Origin: Bacteroidota bacterium
GTDB taxonomy: Bacteria; Bacteroidota; Bacteroidia; Flavobacteriales; Flavobacteriaceae
Reading direction: 5' to 3'
NCBI GenBank assembly: GCA_027621175.1
Contig: JAQCCM010000002.1
Coordinates: 1-64,000, forward strand
Length of the DNA stretch: 64,000 nt
Position numbers and translations under genes: made by a program. The notes beneath the pieces were generated by a model. It made no database searches. It saw nothing but the letters and a program-made list of their open reading frames with translations, and was not told the origin of the DNA. The first letter of the stretch is position 1, and every line of letters begins with the position of its first letter. This document shows positions 19,049-29,300 of the stretch, piece by piece.

Positions 19049-19948
19049 TTAGGAAATCACAGCACCATCCGAAGCTAATATCACATTATTAAATATAGAT
19101 TTTGCTTCTTGTGCAAAAAGGTCAAGATTTTTATAGCGAGAGGAATAGTGACCTAAGATTAACCGCTGTACGTTTGCGTCTCGGGCAATGGTTGCTGCCT
19201 CTTGGGCAGTACTGTGCTTTGTTTGTTGGGCAAGATTCGCGTGCTGCTGTAAAAAAGTGGCTTCATGATAGAGCCAATCTGCGTCTTGAATAATTGGGAT
19301 AATAGATGGTAAAAAAGCCGTATCACTACAATAAGCATACTTTTTTGGAGGATGTGGATTTTGGGTTACAGTACTGTTTTTTACCAAATCTCCATCAACT
19401 AAAACATCTTGCCCCAACTGCAATAATCTAAATTGGCTTTTATCTATTCCTGCCGCATACGCTGCATCGGCATTTATGCGCCGCATCCCCTCTTTTTCGG
19501 CAAATAAAAATCCGTTGGTATAAACCCGATGGTCTAAGGGAACCGTATAAACAACTACACTGTCATCTTCATAAACACATTCAGATTTTTTACTTTCAAG
19601 TTCGTGAAAATGAAGGGGGAAATTGGTCCGTGAATTGGCGAGTTTTAACAAAAGCGTCAGTGCTTCTTTAATTCCTTCTGGACCGTAAATATGCAAGGGT
19701 GCCTCGCGTCCTAAAAGACGAAATGATGACACCAACCCCGGGAGTCCGTAAAAATGATCGCCGTGAAGATGTGAAATAAAAATATGCTTTATGTGTACAA
19801 ATGATACTTTTGACTTGCGCAATTGCACTTGCGTTCCTTCCCCACAGTCGATTAAAAAACGATGCCCTTTGATATCAAGAAGTTGTGCTGTTGGGTTTTT
19901 ATGCTCGTGAGGACTAGCAGAGTGGCATCCTAAAATTGTTAATTTCAT
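19049..19948 (-). CDS. rnz: Ribonuclease Z (tRNA 3' endonuclease)
   Basis: A metallo-beta-lactamase-fold nuclease that trims the 3' end of pre-tRNA. N-terminal LGCHSASP, the zinc motif SHLHGDHFYGLPG (about residues 58-70), the later ligand Asp in CSDTAF, and the C-terminal HSTAQEAA and LGHYSSRY blocks. Its 299 residues are typical. The ATG overlaps the TAA of the upstream STAS-like gene by one base, so translation of the two is coupled. Confidence 0.94.
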   Translation of the reverse strand: MKLTILGCHSASPHEHKNPTAQLLDIKGHRFLIDCGEGTQVQLRKSKVSFVHIKHIFISHLHGDHFYGLPGLVSSFRLLGREAPLHIYGPEGIKEALTLLLKLANSRTNFPLHFHELESKKSECVYEDDSVVVYTVPLDHRVYTNGFLFAEKEGMRRINADAAYAAGIDKSQFRLLQLGQDVLVDGDLVKNSTVTQNPHPPKKYAYCSDTAFLPSIIPIIQDADWLYHEATFLQQHANLAQQTKHSTAQEAATIARDANVQRLILGHYSSRYKNLDLFAQEAKSIFNNVILASDGAVIS

Positions 19949-20289
19949 TAATACCCCAAGTCTCGTTCAATCTCTTCCATTTCAACCAAATCCAAGGCTT
20001 CTTGTAAGGTTGGTGCTATTGAAATATTATCTGGAAGGGCATCCATTTGCATCGGACCCGTCACCACTACAAACGATTTGTTTACTTGTTCCCTATTATA
20101 CACACTAAGCTCTAAAAATTCCAAAACATCGCCAGTTGAAATATTTTCAAAAGCTGATAAGTCCACCACAATATTTTGATTTTCCATATTCTTGTAGTGT
20201 GCTTTTAGTAGATTGCGAAAATCCGTACCGCTTGGATCCGTTGGTTCCCATAAAAATATAGTGGTATTGTCGTGTTGTGTAATCTGCAT
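19948..20289 (-). CDS. STAS-like small protein coupled to rnz
   Basis: A 113-residue soluble protein with a beta-alpha pattern resembling STAS or anti-sigma-factor-antagonist folds: NTTIFLWEP, NIVVDLSAFENISTGDVLEFLELSVYN, SFVVVTG, then TLQEALDLVEMEEIERDLG. There is no clear conserved phosphorylatable Ser as in SpoIIAA; the Ser-Thr in NISTGD occupies about that position. It lies directly before rnz with a one-base stop/start overlap. It may be a regulator or partner of RNase Z; this is an inference from context only. Confidence 0.65.
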   Translation of the reverse strand: MQITQHDNTTIFLWEPTDPSGTDFRNLLKAHYKNMENQNIVVDLSAFENISTGDVLEFLELSVYNREQVNKSFVVVTGPMQMDALPDNISIAPTLQEALDLVEMEEIERDLGY

Positions 20290-20292
20290 AAC

Positions 20293-21216
20293 TTACTTTT
20301 TTGATGCTAGTAGATACAACACCGCCATACGAATAGCGACACCATTTTCTACTTGATCTAGAATAATAGCTTGATTTGAATCTACTACTTCACTGGAAAG
20401 TTCCACCCCTCTATTGATAGGTCCAGGATGCATGACAACAATTTTTTTGTCGAGTTTGTCTAACATAGGTTTTGTGATGCCATAATAAGCCGCATATTCT
20501 CTATTAGAGGGGAAATAGGTTGCCGACATACGCTCAAATTGCACTCGAAGTACATTTGCCACATCGCACCACTCCAAGGCTTTTTTCACGTCTGTTTCAA
20601 CTGTTACACCTAGGCTTGTGATGTGCTTAGGAATTAATGTAGAGGGACCGCATACTTTAACCTCAGCTCCAAGTTTTTGGAGTGCAAAAATATTGGAAAG
20701 CGCTACCCGTGAATGTAAAATATCTCCTATAATCACTACTTTTTTTCCTGCCACGTCGCCTAGGCGCTCGGCTATAGAAAAGGTATCGAGCAAGGCTTGC
20801 GTGGGGTGTTCGTGTGCGCCATCGCCAGCATTAATAATGGTGGCATCTACATGCTGCGCTAAAAAGCTAGCTGCACCTGCACTAGAATGACGCATAACTA
20901 CCATATCTACTTTCATAGACAGGATATTGTTCACCGTATCGATGAGTGTTTCTCCCTTTTTAAGGGAAGACATAGAAGCTGCAAAATTGATCACATCAGC
21001 AGAAAGGCGTTTCTGTGCCAATTCAAACGATAATTTGGTGCGCGTACTGTTTTCAAAAAACAGATTGGCAATGGTTATGTCACGTAGTGAAGGTACTTTT
21101 TTTATGGGTCGATTTATGACCTCTTTAAATTGAGTTGCAGTTTCAAAAATAAGTTGAATATCCGCCTCGTTGAGGTACTTGATGCCCAGTAAATGCTTTA
21201 CGCTCAGTTCGCTCAT
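20293..21216 (-). CDS. pyrB: Aspartate carbamoyltransferase, catalytic subunit
   Basis: Joins carbamoyl phosphate and aspartate in pyrimidine synthesis. FFENSTRTKLSFELA holds the STRT carbamoyl-phosphate loop, MVMRHSS and GDGAHEHPTQALLDTF follow, and the aspartate-binding HPGPINRGVEL closes the protein. The 307 residues are full length. No pyrI regulatory subunit is adjacent. pyrR lies one base upstream, the usual pyr arrangement. Confidence 0.95.
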   Translation of the reverse strand: MSELSVKHLLGIKYLNEADIQLIFETATQFKEVINRPIKKVPSLRDITIANLFFENSTRTKLSFELAQKRLSADVINFAASMSSLKKGETLIDTVNNILSMKVDMVVMRHSSAGAASFLAQHVDATIINAGDGAHEHPTQALLDTFSIAERLGDVAGKKVVIIGDILHSRVALSNIFALQKLGAEVKVCGPSTLIPKHITSLGVTVETDVKKALEWCDVANVLRVQFERMSATYFPSNREYAAYYGITKPMLDKLDKKIVVMHPGPINRGVELSSEVVDSNQAIILDQVENGVAIRMAVLYLLASKK

Positions 21217-21217
21217 A

Positions 21218-21757
21218 CTATTTGTTAACTAAATAAACTGCATCTTCATCATCTTCTTCTTTCCAACACACTACCACTTGCTCGTTTTGAATCGCATCCA
21301 CTTGGCGTCCACAAAAATCTGGCTGTATGGGTAAGTGTCGTGAGAATCGTCTATCAATAAGGGTTAGTAATTGAATTTCTGCGGGACGCCCATAAGAATC
21401 TATGGCCGTTAATGCCGCACGAATGCTGCGTCCAGTATATAGCACATCGTCGATTAATACAATGCGTTTATTTTCTACTCCCACCTCCATATTGTTGGCA
21501 TTGGGGTTCAATACTTTATCACCACGGCGAAAATCATCTCGAAAAAAAGTGATGTCAAGTTTGCTTAACTGTGCATTGGGTACATTGTAATCATGCGTTA
21601 GTATGTGCAGTAAACGTTCGGCAAGACGCACGCCGCGTGGTTGCAATCCAACCAAAAGGCTTTGGTCAAAATTTCCGTGAGATTCTTTCAGTTGACAAGC
21701 TAAACGATAAAGGATGATGTGGAGGTCTTCGGCACTAAGTAGTAGCTTTTGGCTCAT
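21218..21757 (-). CDS. pyrR: PyrR bifunctional regulator / uracil phosphoribosyltransferase
   Basis: A PRTase-fold protein. The PRPP loop VLIDDVLYTGRSIRAAL is intact (FEN-type IVLIDDVLYTGRS), GLQPRGVRLAERL follows the start, and LTLIDRRFSRHLPIQPDFCGR is the PyrR-specific region. The ATG at 21757 (MSQKLLLSAEDLHI) is chosen over an upstream start at 21817, which adds 20 residues unlike the family and lies before the promoter box at 21771-21778. Length is 179 residues. In Gram-positives PyrR controls the pyr operon by attenuation; no attenuator was seen here. Confidence 0.93.
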   Translation of the reverse strand: MSQKLLLSAEDLHIILYRLACQLKESHGNFDQSLLVGLQPRGVRLAERLLHILTHDYNVPNAQLSKLDITFFRDDFRRGDKVLNPNANNMEVGVENKRIVLIDDVLYTGRSIRAALTAIDSYGRPAEIQLLTLIDRRFSRHLPIQPDFCGRQVDAIQNEQVVVCWKEEDDEDAVYLVNK

Positions 21758-21770
21758 CCCATAATTTTTA

Positions 21771-21778
21771 CAAAAATA
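21771..21778 (-). promoter_or_regulatory. -7 box of the pyrR operon
   Basis: On the minus strand TATTTTTG is a full match to TAnnTTTG, 13 bases before the pyrR ATG at 21757. It would drive the eight-gene pyrR-to-ppx run. Confidence 0.6.
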
Positions 21779-21826
21779 GAAAAAATTGATGGTTTTCGAA
21801 GTTTTTTTCAATTTCAAAAAAAACCA

Positions 21827-21834
21827 TACATTTG
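21827..21834 (+). promoter_or_regulatory. -7 box of the divergent small membrane gene
   Basis: TACATTTG is a full match to TAnnTTTG, 22 bases before the ATG at 21857. It lies back to back with the pyrR promoter. Confidence 0.6.
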
Positions 21835-21856
21835 AGATAACCTAAATCTTGTTATT

Positions 21857-22132
21857 ATGCTTACAAAAGCCTACCGCTATTTCTCAGGAAGTTACTACCA
21901 ACTTATCCCCCTAACCATCATCATCCAAGCTTGTATTGGCTCAGCTGTTGTCTATTTTTTATTGCATGGAATCCCCACCTTTTGGGATATGGTTCAATTG
22001 TTTTGCTGTGTGGCAGCTACTAACATGTACTTGGGCGCAATTCTAGGGCAAATTCACGTAAAAAAAGTGTTTACTCTTTTTATCGTTGGGTTGATTACAA
22101 ATTTGATTCTTTTAATTTTACAACTTGTATAA
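21857..22132 (+). CDS. Small hydrophobic membrane protein of unknown function
   Basis: A 91-residue protein with about three predicted membrane segments: residues 16-37 (LIPLTIIIQACIGSAVVYFLL), 44-65 (MVQLFCCVAATNMYLGAILG) and 71-90 (FTLFIVGLITNLILLILQL). No family motif recognised. It has its own promoter, and its end overlaps the start of the asparaginase gene by eight bases, so the two may be co-translated. Confidence 0.65.
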   Translation: MLTKAYRYFSGSYYQLIPLTIIIQACIGSAVVYFLLHGIPTFWDMVQLFCCVAATNMYLGAILGQIHVKKVFTLFIVGLITNLILLILQLV

Positions 22133-23165
22133 TAATTTTACTAATTTAGATTTAATTATATTGTTTTTCCGTTCATTAACCATCACTTATATCTGTATTT
22201 TAGTTGTGAGTTGCACTTCCGAGATCACTAAAAAATCACCTAAAGCTGTCTTAGTTATTCACGGCGGTGCAGGTTGGATTTCAAAAGGTAGCGTATCGGA
22301 TAGCATGGAACAAGCTTATGTGAATACTTTGGAGAAGGCTTTGCTTAAGGGAAGAAAAATTATAAAAAATAACGGTTCAAGTTTAAATGCCGTCCAGGCA
22401 GCCATAGAACATTTAGAAGACTCTCCTTTGTTTAATGCAGGAAAAGGATCTGTGTTTACTTTTGACGAAACCAACGAAATGGATAGTGCCCTAATGGATG
22501 GGGCAACGACAAATGCAGGAGCTGCAACTGGAATTAGTACTATAAAAAATCCCATTCAAGTGGCTAGAGCGATACTCGACCATTCCGTTCACGTATTTTT
22601 GAGTGGTTCGGGCGCAGAAGCATTTGCACTGAAAAAAGGGTTGACTCAAGTGGAGCCATCTTACTTTTTTACGCAAAACAACTACGATAATTTGCTGAAA
22701 GCAAAAGCGTCTATGGAAGAAGTGAAACAAAACAAGTTAGGGACTGTTGGTGCGGTAGCCTTGGATAAAAATGGAAACCTTGCCGCTGGCACCTCCACGG
22801 GTGGCATGACCAATAAACGCTTTGGACGCATTGGTGATACGCCCATTATTGGAGCAGGAACTTATGCCGAAAATGGTGTTTGCGGGATATCAGCAACTGG
22901 TCACGGAGAGTATTTTATTCGTTATGTAGTAGCCCATGACATTGCTGCACGTATAAAATATGCAAATCAGAGTATTGAACAAGCATCCACTGAAGTAATT
23001 GAAACACTCAAATCCAAAGGGGGCTTGGGTGGTGTTATAGGATTAGATGCCACAGGGACGGTTGTCATGCCCTTTAATACGGAAGGCATGTTTAGAGGGT
23101 ATATTTCTTTAGATGGAGATCCAGTTGTTGCGCTTTACAAGGAGGATGAAATGGCAAAACCATAA
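22125..23165 (+). CDS. Isoaspartyl peptidase / L-asparaginase (Ntn hydrolase), probable lipoprotein
   Basis: A type III asparaginase that self-cleaves to expose an N-terminal Thr. VIHGGAGW, FNAGKGSVF and EMDSALMDG mark the alpha part. The cleavage site is in QNKLGTVGAVALD (Gly-Thr), and the beta part has GTSTGGMTNKRFGRIGDTPIIGAGTYA and SATGHGEYFIR. The hydrophobic N-terminus ends in a lipobox-like VVSC, so the protein is probably exported and lipid-anchored. The role is hydrolysis of asparagine or of isoaspartyl dipeptides. The start (22125) is not certain; a later TTG would also keep the signal peptide. Confidence 0.88.
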   Translation: MYNNFTNLDLIILFFRSLTITYICILVVSCTSEITKKSPKAVLVIHGGAGWISKGSVSDSMEQAYVNTLEKALLKGRKIIKNNGSSLNAVQAAIEHLEDSPLFNAGKGSVFTFDETNEMDSALMDGATTNAGAATGISTIKNPIQVARAILDHSVHVFLSGSGAEAFALKKGLTQVEPSYFFTQNNYDNLLKAKASMEEVKQNKLGTVGAVALDKNGNLAAGTSTGGMTNKRFGRIGDTPIIGAGTYAENGVCGISATGHGEYFIRYVVAHDIAARIKYANQSIEQASTEVIETLKSKGGLGGVIGLDATGTVVMPFNTEGMFRGYISLDGDPVVALYKEDEMAKP

Positions 23166-23267
23166 ATATCCTTTCATAAAAAACGCTTATCAAATGAAGA
23201 AATACATTTGAAAATGTAGAAAAAAACATGGCATTTTTTCCAACACCATCATGTCTAACCAATCAAA

Positions 23268-23291
23268 CAAAAGCGCCCTAAGGCGCTTTTG
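23268..23291. terminator. Bidirectional terminator between the asparaginase and carbonic anhydrase genes
   Basis: CAAAAGCGCC (23268-23277) and GGCGCTTTTG (23282-23291) are perfectly complementary around a CTAA loop. The A and T runs at the stem ends make it usable in both directions, between the convergent genes ending at 23165 and 23313. Confidence 0.8.
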
Positions 23292-23312
23292 ATAAATATA
23301 TGAATATTAACA

Positions 23313-23942
23313 CTACAACCACTCCACCGCACCACTAGCAAGCTGATACACACCACCCTTAATAGCTATACTCCCCTCTGCTTCTAGCGCAGAGAGAATT
23401 GGGCTCATGTTACGAATTTCAGCGATAGTATGTTGTACATTTTCAGCAATTGCTGCATTAACAAAAGTCGTGTTTCCACTGTCATAAGGTCCTTCTATAG
23501 TCGATTTTACACTGTTGACAGCAGGTTGAATATTTGAAAGTAAAGCCGTGATGTTACCAAACTCAACGCCGTCACAAGCAGCTTTTACAGCGCCGCAACC
23601 TTCATGACCCAAAACAACAATAAGCTTACTACCCGCAACTTTGCACGCATATTCCATACTTGCAACGATGTCAGTATTCGCGAAATTTCCAGCAACACGA
23701 GCTACAAACACATCACCCAATGCTTGATCGAAAACTTCCTCTACGACTACACGAGAGTCAATACAAGACAACACTATTGCCTGTGGCGCCTGACCTGAAA
23801 CACAAGCCGTACGCAAGCTGTTGTTGTCTGTAACTGTAAGTGAATCGCTGGTGTAATTCTCGTTTCCTTTTTTTAGATTTTCAAGAACTAATTCTGGTGT
23901 GAGTTGTGCTTGAGTGTCTGCTGTTAAAATATCTTTTCTCAT
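23313..23942 (-). CDS. can: Beta-carbonic anhydrase
   Basis: A zinc enzyme that interconverts CO2 and bicarbonate. The ligand set is Cys in VLSCIDSRV, then His and Cys in GHEGCGAVKAA; the Asp-Arg dyad is in CIDSRV. The 209 residues match a standard beta-class protein with no signal peptide, so it is cytoplasmic. It lies seven bases after the SulP transporter gene on the same strand, which points to shared work in inorganic carbon uptake. Confidence 0.93.
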   Translation of the reverse strand: MRKDILTADTQAQLTPELVLENLKKGNENYTSDSLTVTDNNSLRTACVSGQAPQAIVLSCIDSRVVVEEVFDQALGDVFVARVAGNFANTDIVASMEYACKVAGSKLIVVLGHEGCGAVKAACDGVEFGNITALLSNIQPAVNSVKSTIEGPYDSGNTTFVNAAIAENVQHTIAEIRNMSPILSALEAEGSIAIKGGVYQLASGAVEWL

Positions 23943-23949
23943 GATTAAA

Positions 23950-25806
23950 TTATTTATTTAGTGACTTAATATGTTTTAAAAAATCGGGGAGTTCCTCAAA
24001 AATATTTGCCGCAGGAACCAATCGCGGTACCAAACCAATACGCTCCATCATATAGCGAGGTTGACTTGGTAAATGGATAAAATATACTTTCATATTCTGG
24101 TTGCTTAGATCTACCAACAAATCCTCTAGAGCATACAGTCCAGATTGATCAATGTATTCCATACGATCAAAACGGAACAAAACAGTTTCAGCAACCGATG
24201 GGATTTCTTTTGCTAGTTTACTAAACCCATCTTTAGATCCAAAAAACAACGGCCCATTAATGTGTTTAATCGCAATCTTATCGCTTTTTAACTCGGCGTA
24301 AGTCGTTTCATCCTCCCAGAGTTTTTCTTTACTTCCAGAAGAGACTTTAGACATACTTTCCGTGAGGTCGCCAATCTTTTTCATAAACATCAATGATGCC
24401 ATGATAAGACCAATTCCAACAGCGTAAACTAAATTCCAAACCGTAGAAAGCAGCATTACAACAAGCATAATAACCACCTCAGAACTAATCCCTAATTTAC
24501 CTAATTTAATATCTCGTGGCAGTGAAGGAATAGCGCGAAGCCCTTTGTAATCCATAACACCAATTCCAACGGTAACCAAAATACCTGCAAGTACAGCGGC
24601 AGGAATGGTTGAGGCAGCGTTACTAAATAACAATAAAATGAGTAATAATACAATGCCAGCAATCATTCCCGAGATACGTGTTTTACCTCCAGAATTGATA
24701 TTTACTACAGTACGAATCGTTGCGCCTGCCCCGGGAATACCGCCAAACATAGCAGAAATACTATTTCCTATTCCTTGCCCAATAAGTTCTTTATCGGGAT
24801 TGTGGCGTGTTTTGGTCATGTTGTCTGCAACTACACTTGTCAGTAATGAGTCAATTGCACCCAAAAGGGATAACGTAAGAGCTGTAAACACATATGGGAG
24901 CAGCTGTCCAATACTTAATTCGGTGAATATCTCCCATTTGGGGATTGGAAATCCTTGCGGAATAGCCGTAATGGGGCGATAGCTTGGAACAAAAAGAACA
25001 GCAACCCCTGTCATAACAATTAATGCAACCAGTGTGCTAGGAACAGCAGTAGTGATGCGTTTAAATCCGTATATGATAAAAATTGTACCCATAGCCAAAA
25101 GAAATTCTATCCAACTGATATTTTGTAACGCACTTGGCATAACGCGCAAAGCACCCAAAACTCCAGAAGCAGATTTTGCTGCCAAGGTCTGTGATTCCCC
25201 TAAAATTTGTGATTCTGTAATCGCTTTACCCCTTGAAACCGTTTCAGAAAAATCTTCCAAAACAAGAAGCCCCTCACCTGCTTCTTCATCCAAAATATTT
25301 CCTAAAATAATGGCTTCCGCTTGGGGTTTAAAGGTTTCAACATAAGGTGTATCTTCTTTTGCATAATATCCCAAAACAGGTAGGAGTTGCGTAATTAATA
25401 TGATAAGTCCAATAGCCGTCATAAAGCCGGAAACTACAGGGTATGGAATATAACGGATGTATTTTCCGAGCTTAAGAAATCCTAACCCCACTTGCATAAA
25501 TCCAGCAAGCATAAAGACCGCTAAAATAATAGGCAGCGCCTTTTCAATACTCCCATCATTAGACGCAATAAGAGCACCAATGACAACCATGCTTACTGCT
25601 GTCATGGGAGCAGTGGGTCCAGAAATTTGAGTGTTGGTACCACCTAAAAGTGCAGCAAAGAAACTTAAAAATATAGCGCCATATAAACCAGCAGTGGGTC
25701 CTAAACCAGAGGAAACACCAAAAGCTAAGGCTAAGGGAAGCGCTACGATACCGGCGGTTAACCCACCAAAAATATCGCCCTTAATGTGAACGAATGCATT
25801 TTTCAT
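23950..25806 (-). CDS. SulP family anion transporter, probably bicarbonate
   Basis: An SLC26/SulP transporter of 618 residues. It has a multi-pass membrane domain with GLTAGIVALPLALAFG and TQISGPTAPMTAV near the start, GAIDSLLTSVVAD and GNSISAMFGGIPGAGA in the middle, and a C-terminal cytoplasmic STAS domain (about 490-605; IKHINGPLFFG, DRMEYIDQSGLYAL). Residues about 147-232 form an unusually long non-membrane loop. Coupling to carbonic anhydrase suggests bicarbonate, as in BicA and other SulP-CA pairs, though sulfate cannot be excluded. Confidence 0.88.
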   Translation of the reverse strand: MKNAFVHIKGDIFGGLTAGIVALPLALAFGVSSGLGPTAGLYGAIFLSFFAALLGGTNTQISGPTAPMTAVSMVVIGALIASNDGSIEKALPIILAVFMLAGFMQVGLGFLKLGKYIRYIPYPVVSGFMTAIGLIILITQLLPVLGYYAKEDTPYVETFKPQAEAIILGNILDEEAGEGLLVLEDFSETVSRGKAITESQILGESQTLAAKSASGVLGALRVMPSALQNISWIEFLLAMGTIFIIYGFKRITTAVPSTLVALIVMTGVAVLFVPSYRPITAIPQGFPIPKWEIFTELSIGQLLPYVFTALTLSLLGAIDSLLTSVVADNMTKTRHNPDKELIGQGIGNSISAMFGGIPGAGATIRTVVNINSGGKTRISGMIAGIVLLLILLLFSNAASTIPAAVLAGILVTVGIGVMDYKGLRAIPSLPRDIKLGKLGISSEVVIMLVVMLLSTVWNLVYAVGIGLIMASLMFMKKIGDLTESMSKVSSGSKEKLWEDETTYAELKSDKIAIKHINGPLFFGSKDGFSKLAKEIPSVAETVLFRFDRMEYIDQSGLYALEDLLVDLSNQNMKVYFIHLPSQPRYMMERIGLVPRLVPAANIFEELPDFLKHIKSLNK

Positions 25807-25862
25807 TTTATTTATTTAAGTAAATGTGAAATTTGAGAATTGTAATATCGGAAGTAGTTTAC

Positions 25863-26192
25863 TTACACTACTTCTGGTGGTGGCGAATCCAACGTATTTG
25901 CGACCTCAAAAAACAGGCTTTCTTTGTGAAAATTATTCAGATTTTCATCCGAAAAGAAAAGAAATACTGGAAAATTAGCCATTATAAACATGCTATCTTC
26001 CAAAAAATCAAAAGCGTTTTTGCCCTCCATAGGTTTGGGTTCTTCGCTTTCTTGGGTAAGCACAAAAGATTCAGGAGGTGAAACATCAAATACAACAATC
26101 GCAATGGTTGCCAGCTGAGACAAAAAAACAACAAGAACCAAAGACCTTATTACTCTTTGTGAAAAAAACAAAAAATGGGGTTGCTGTATCAC
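25863..26192 (-). CDS. Hypothetical protein with one membrane segment and SPPPE tail
   Basis: A 109-residue ORF with a GTG start at 26192. It has one N-terminal hydrophobic helix (about residues 14-34, VIRSLVLVVFLSQLATIAIVVF), a polar stretch with two acidic-hydrophobic blocks (FDFLEDSMFIMANFPVFLFF) and a C-terminus LDSPPPEVV. Short proteins ending in a Pro-Pro-Pro-Glu tail beside transporters are common in Flavobacteriaceae, but I know no function. It precedes the SulP gene by 56 bases on the same strand. Confidence 0.55.
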   Translation of the reverse strand: MIQQPHFLFFSQRVIRSLVLVVFLSQLATIAIVVFDVSPPESFVLTQESEEPKPMEGKNAFDFLEDSMFIMANFPVFLFFSDENLNNFHKESLFFEVANTLDSPPPEVV

Positions 26193-26315
26193 AAATTATC
26201 GATTTAGAAAAACTAAAAATACAATTTTATTTTCATCTAAAAAGATAAACCTATGTTAAAACACCCCACACAATAATAGGTAGCCGTTTATAGAATAAAT
26301 GAATACTGCAATATG

Positions 26316-29300
26316 TTATATTTTGATCAGTTTTAAAATGTGTTGTTTGGTCGTGATTACACTTCTAACTTTCACAAAATACAAACCGTTTTGATATGCA
26401 GAAAGATCAATTTCATTACGATGACTTGTCATAATACGCTTACCTAAAACATCAAACACCTCAATGTAAACCTCGTCATCGGAAGAAATAGTAAACTTTC
26501 CAGAAGTTGGATTTGGATACATCATAACCTCAAAATCAGGTTTTTGCGCATCAATGCTCAGCGTACAGCTTGTACCTACTTCATATTGAAAATACTTGGT
26601 AACAGAAAGACCACCAGCAAAAGCAAATTTTACTGCATAACTGATATCATCTCCCTGAGTAAAGCCACCAACCGTTTTGGTAAATACTTTACTGCCTTGT
26701 GCATCCATTTGACTTTCATTAAATGGAGTTTGCCTACGTAAATACGCTACAACTCCAGACTTGTCGGTATCCAAAAGCTCAATAGTAAATTTCACCGAAG
26801 TACCAATTGTTTCAAAAGTTAGATTATACCCCTTAGAAAATTGACCTTCTCCAGAATCTGTAGACGTAAACGTACATTGATAACGTTGGTTTACCGTAAT
26901 GGAAACGGGACTTGATGTGGTTGCACCACCACCGTCATCTGTTGCTTTTGCCGTGATACTATATGTACCTACTGCTGGATTATTCCATGAAAACACATAG
27001 GGCTGGGTTGTGTCCTCCCCTAGCTTAGTTGTTCCATTAAAAAATTCAACTTTTGCAATCGTACCATCAAAATCTGATGCGGTAGCTGAAAGCTCAATCG
27101 CATCCCCCGAAACAAATGTTTCGCCATTATCAGGAGAAGTTATAGAAATGCTTGGTAATGAATTACTACCATTTTGTACATTCACATACACATCATCTTT
27201 GGCTATCGTACCCGATTCGGTCAAAGACAATTCAAATTTATAAATCCCTTGTTTTAAGTTTGAAATAGCAGTAGTAAGCGATTGATTATCTGCAAAAGTT
27301 ACTGTTGTTGGTCCATAAATTTGTGTCCATTGATAGGTTGTACTACTGGCATTTGGAATCGCGCTTTGACTTCCATTAAGTTGTGCTGTGGAAGCTGGAA
27401 TTTCAACTGTTATGTTTGCGCCAGCATTGGCGATGAGTGGAGCATAGTCCAAGCTTGAAGTTCGCGTAAAAGTCATATCACCCAAATTAAATCCGCCTTG
27501 CGTTATAGCAACTCTAAGCACATGTACTCCCTTTATCAATGGAATTCCAGTAACTGATTTAGTAGCCCAATTATTCCAATCACCTGTAGAAGTAACGGTA
27601 ATATTTGACGCAACTTGCTGCCCATCTAATTCAAGACTAAAAGGCCCTCCAGCAGCCACGTTAGATGCATATCGGAAATCCATTTTATAATAGCCAGGTT
27701 GCGCAATATCAACCGTATATTCCAACCACTCCCCTGCTTCAATCCAACCGACTGTTTTACCCTCTGCATCCGAGACCACATCTACATGTTCATCAATTCT
27801 GAAGTTCCCTGTTTCAGCTCCGTTATTTCCTGTTGTACTGTCAAAATAAGATATGTCTTGTCCTTTACCTCCTTCAAAATAATCGTAGTTCCCAGCTTGA
27901 ATAGTTCCGGGAATTTGAAAAGGTTGATTTAAGTAGGGTTTTTGTTCACCAACAACAACCTTCACCGTGTTTGTAACCACAAAACCAGAGCTGTTATACA
28001 CCTTAGCGTAAAAATTATGAATTCCTGTTGCGAGATTTTCTGCTGTAGTTCGGTAAGGACTTATTGTATCAGTCGCTATTAAACCATCTTTGTCAAAAAA
28101 TTCAATTTTAGTGATTCCAGTCCCTGAAGCATTAACAGATAAATCTACACTTCCGCCGCTGTACGCTTGACTAAAACTAGAACTTATAGTGCCCAAAAGA
28201 TTAACATCTCTATTGGTTTTCATGGTATTAGCAGGAACGTTTAATGAAAATCCATCTGAGAAATCTACCGTTATGGCAGAGTTTGAGTAATTATGCGCGA
28301 CATATGTTATTTGACCATTCTGCTCGAAAGCTGCTGCTATGGGGTGGTTAGCCGTAATATCTGTTTTAACAGTTCCCATAGCTTTCATATTGTGTAACCA
28401 GTAATAGGTGTGCGCATCTGAAATTCCAAATTTCAACCCTCTGCCTGGGTAGGAATCATAAAGTTCAATCGCTTTATCTGGATCTATAAAAGCAGCGTAG
28501 CACCAATACACATCGTGCCATAAATTTGCATTTTCCTCATTGGATAATATCCCTGTGTTTTGCTGAATCTCATTCCATAATTTTTGCACATAGGTAGTAT
28601 TATGTCCCAAATACAACGAACCACCATGAATAGGGTACATTTCAATACCGTAAGCGGCAGCGATATCCGCCGTCCAAAAGGTGCCACTGTCGTATGAATT
28701 TCCCCAAACTCTTGAAGCAATACTTAAAGGTCTGTTATTATGGGTGTACGTTGCTGGAAATAAGTCATCATCCATATCAAACCAATATTCTTCTACGGCA
28801 GTCTGCTCGGTTGTATATAAATAAATCCCTAAGTCGCGAATGGCGTCATTACCCGTAACAGATCCCCAATGTATCAACGACGAGTTAAACTGCATGCTTT
28901 CTGACGTAGATTCTTGGTCGTTTCCTTGAGGAAAAGTAGCAAATCCATTTGCCCAAGCATGTCCAGCATATGGGCTGAAATTTCGCAAAAATGGAAATTT
29001 ATCATCTGTTCTGCTGGGTGAGGCTGCATCGTTTACAAGCTTATTTACCATCTCTCCCCACTGATTAGCCCAACCGGGCTCAAACTGCTCTACAAAAGCT
29101 GCCGCATGAATAAAATAACCCCAATGAAAATGATGATCATTAATATTTGAATCCTGTCCGTGACCAGCAGGGTAACCAAAAAGTGTAGACCAAGTACTGT
29201 TATAGTAAAACAAAAAGGCTACCTCTCCAGCCTCGTAACTAAGCCAATCTTCTAGTCGTTCTTTTACGGTAGCAATCATTTTATCTCTAGCCTCAGTATC

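Noticed and set aside
24605-24982. A 125-aa plus-strand frame inside the SulP gene
   Set aside because: A shadow of the membrane-protein codons on the opposite strand.
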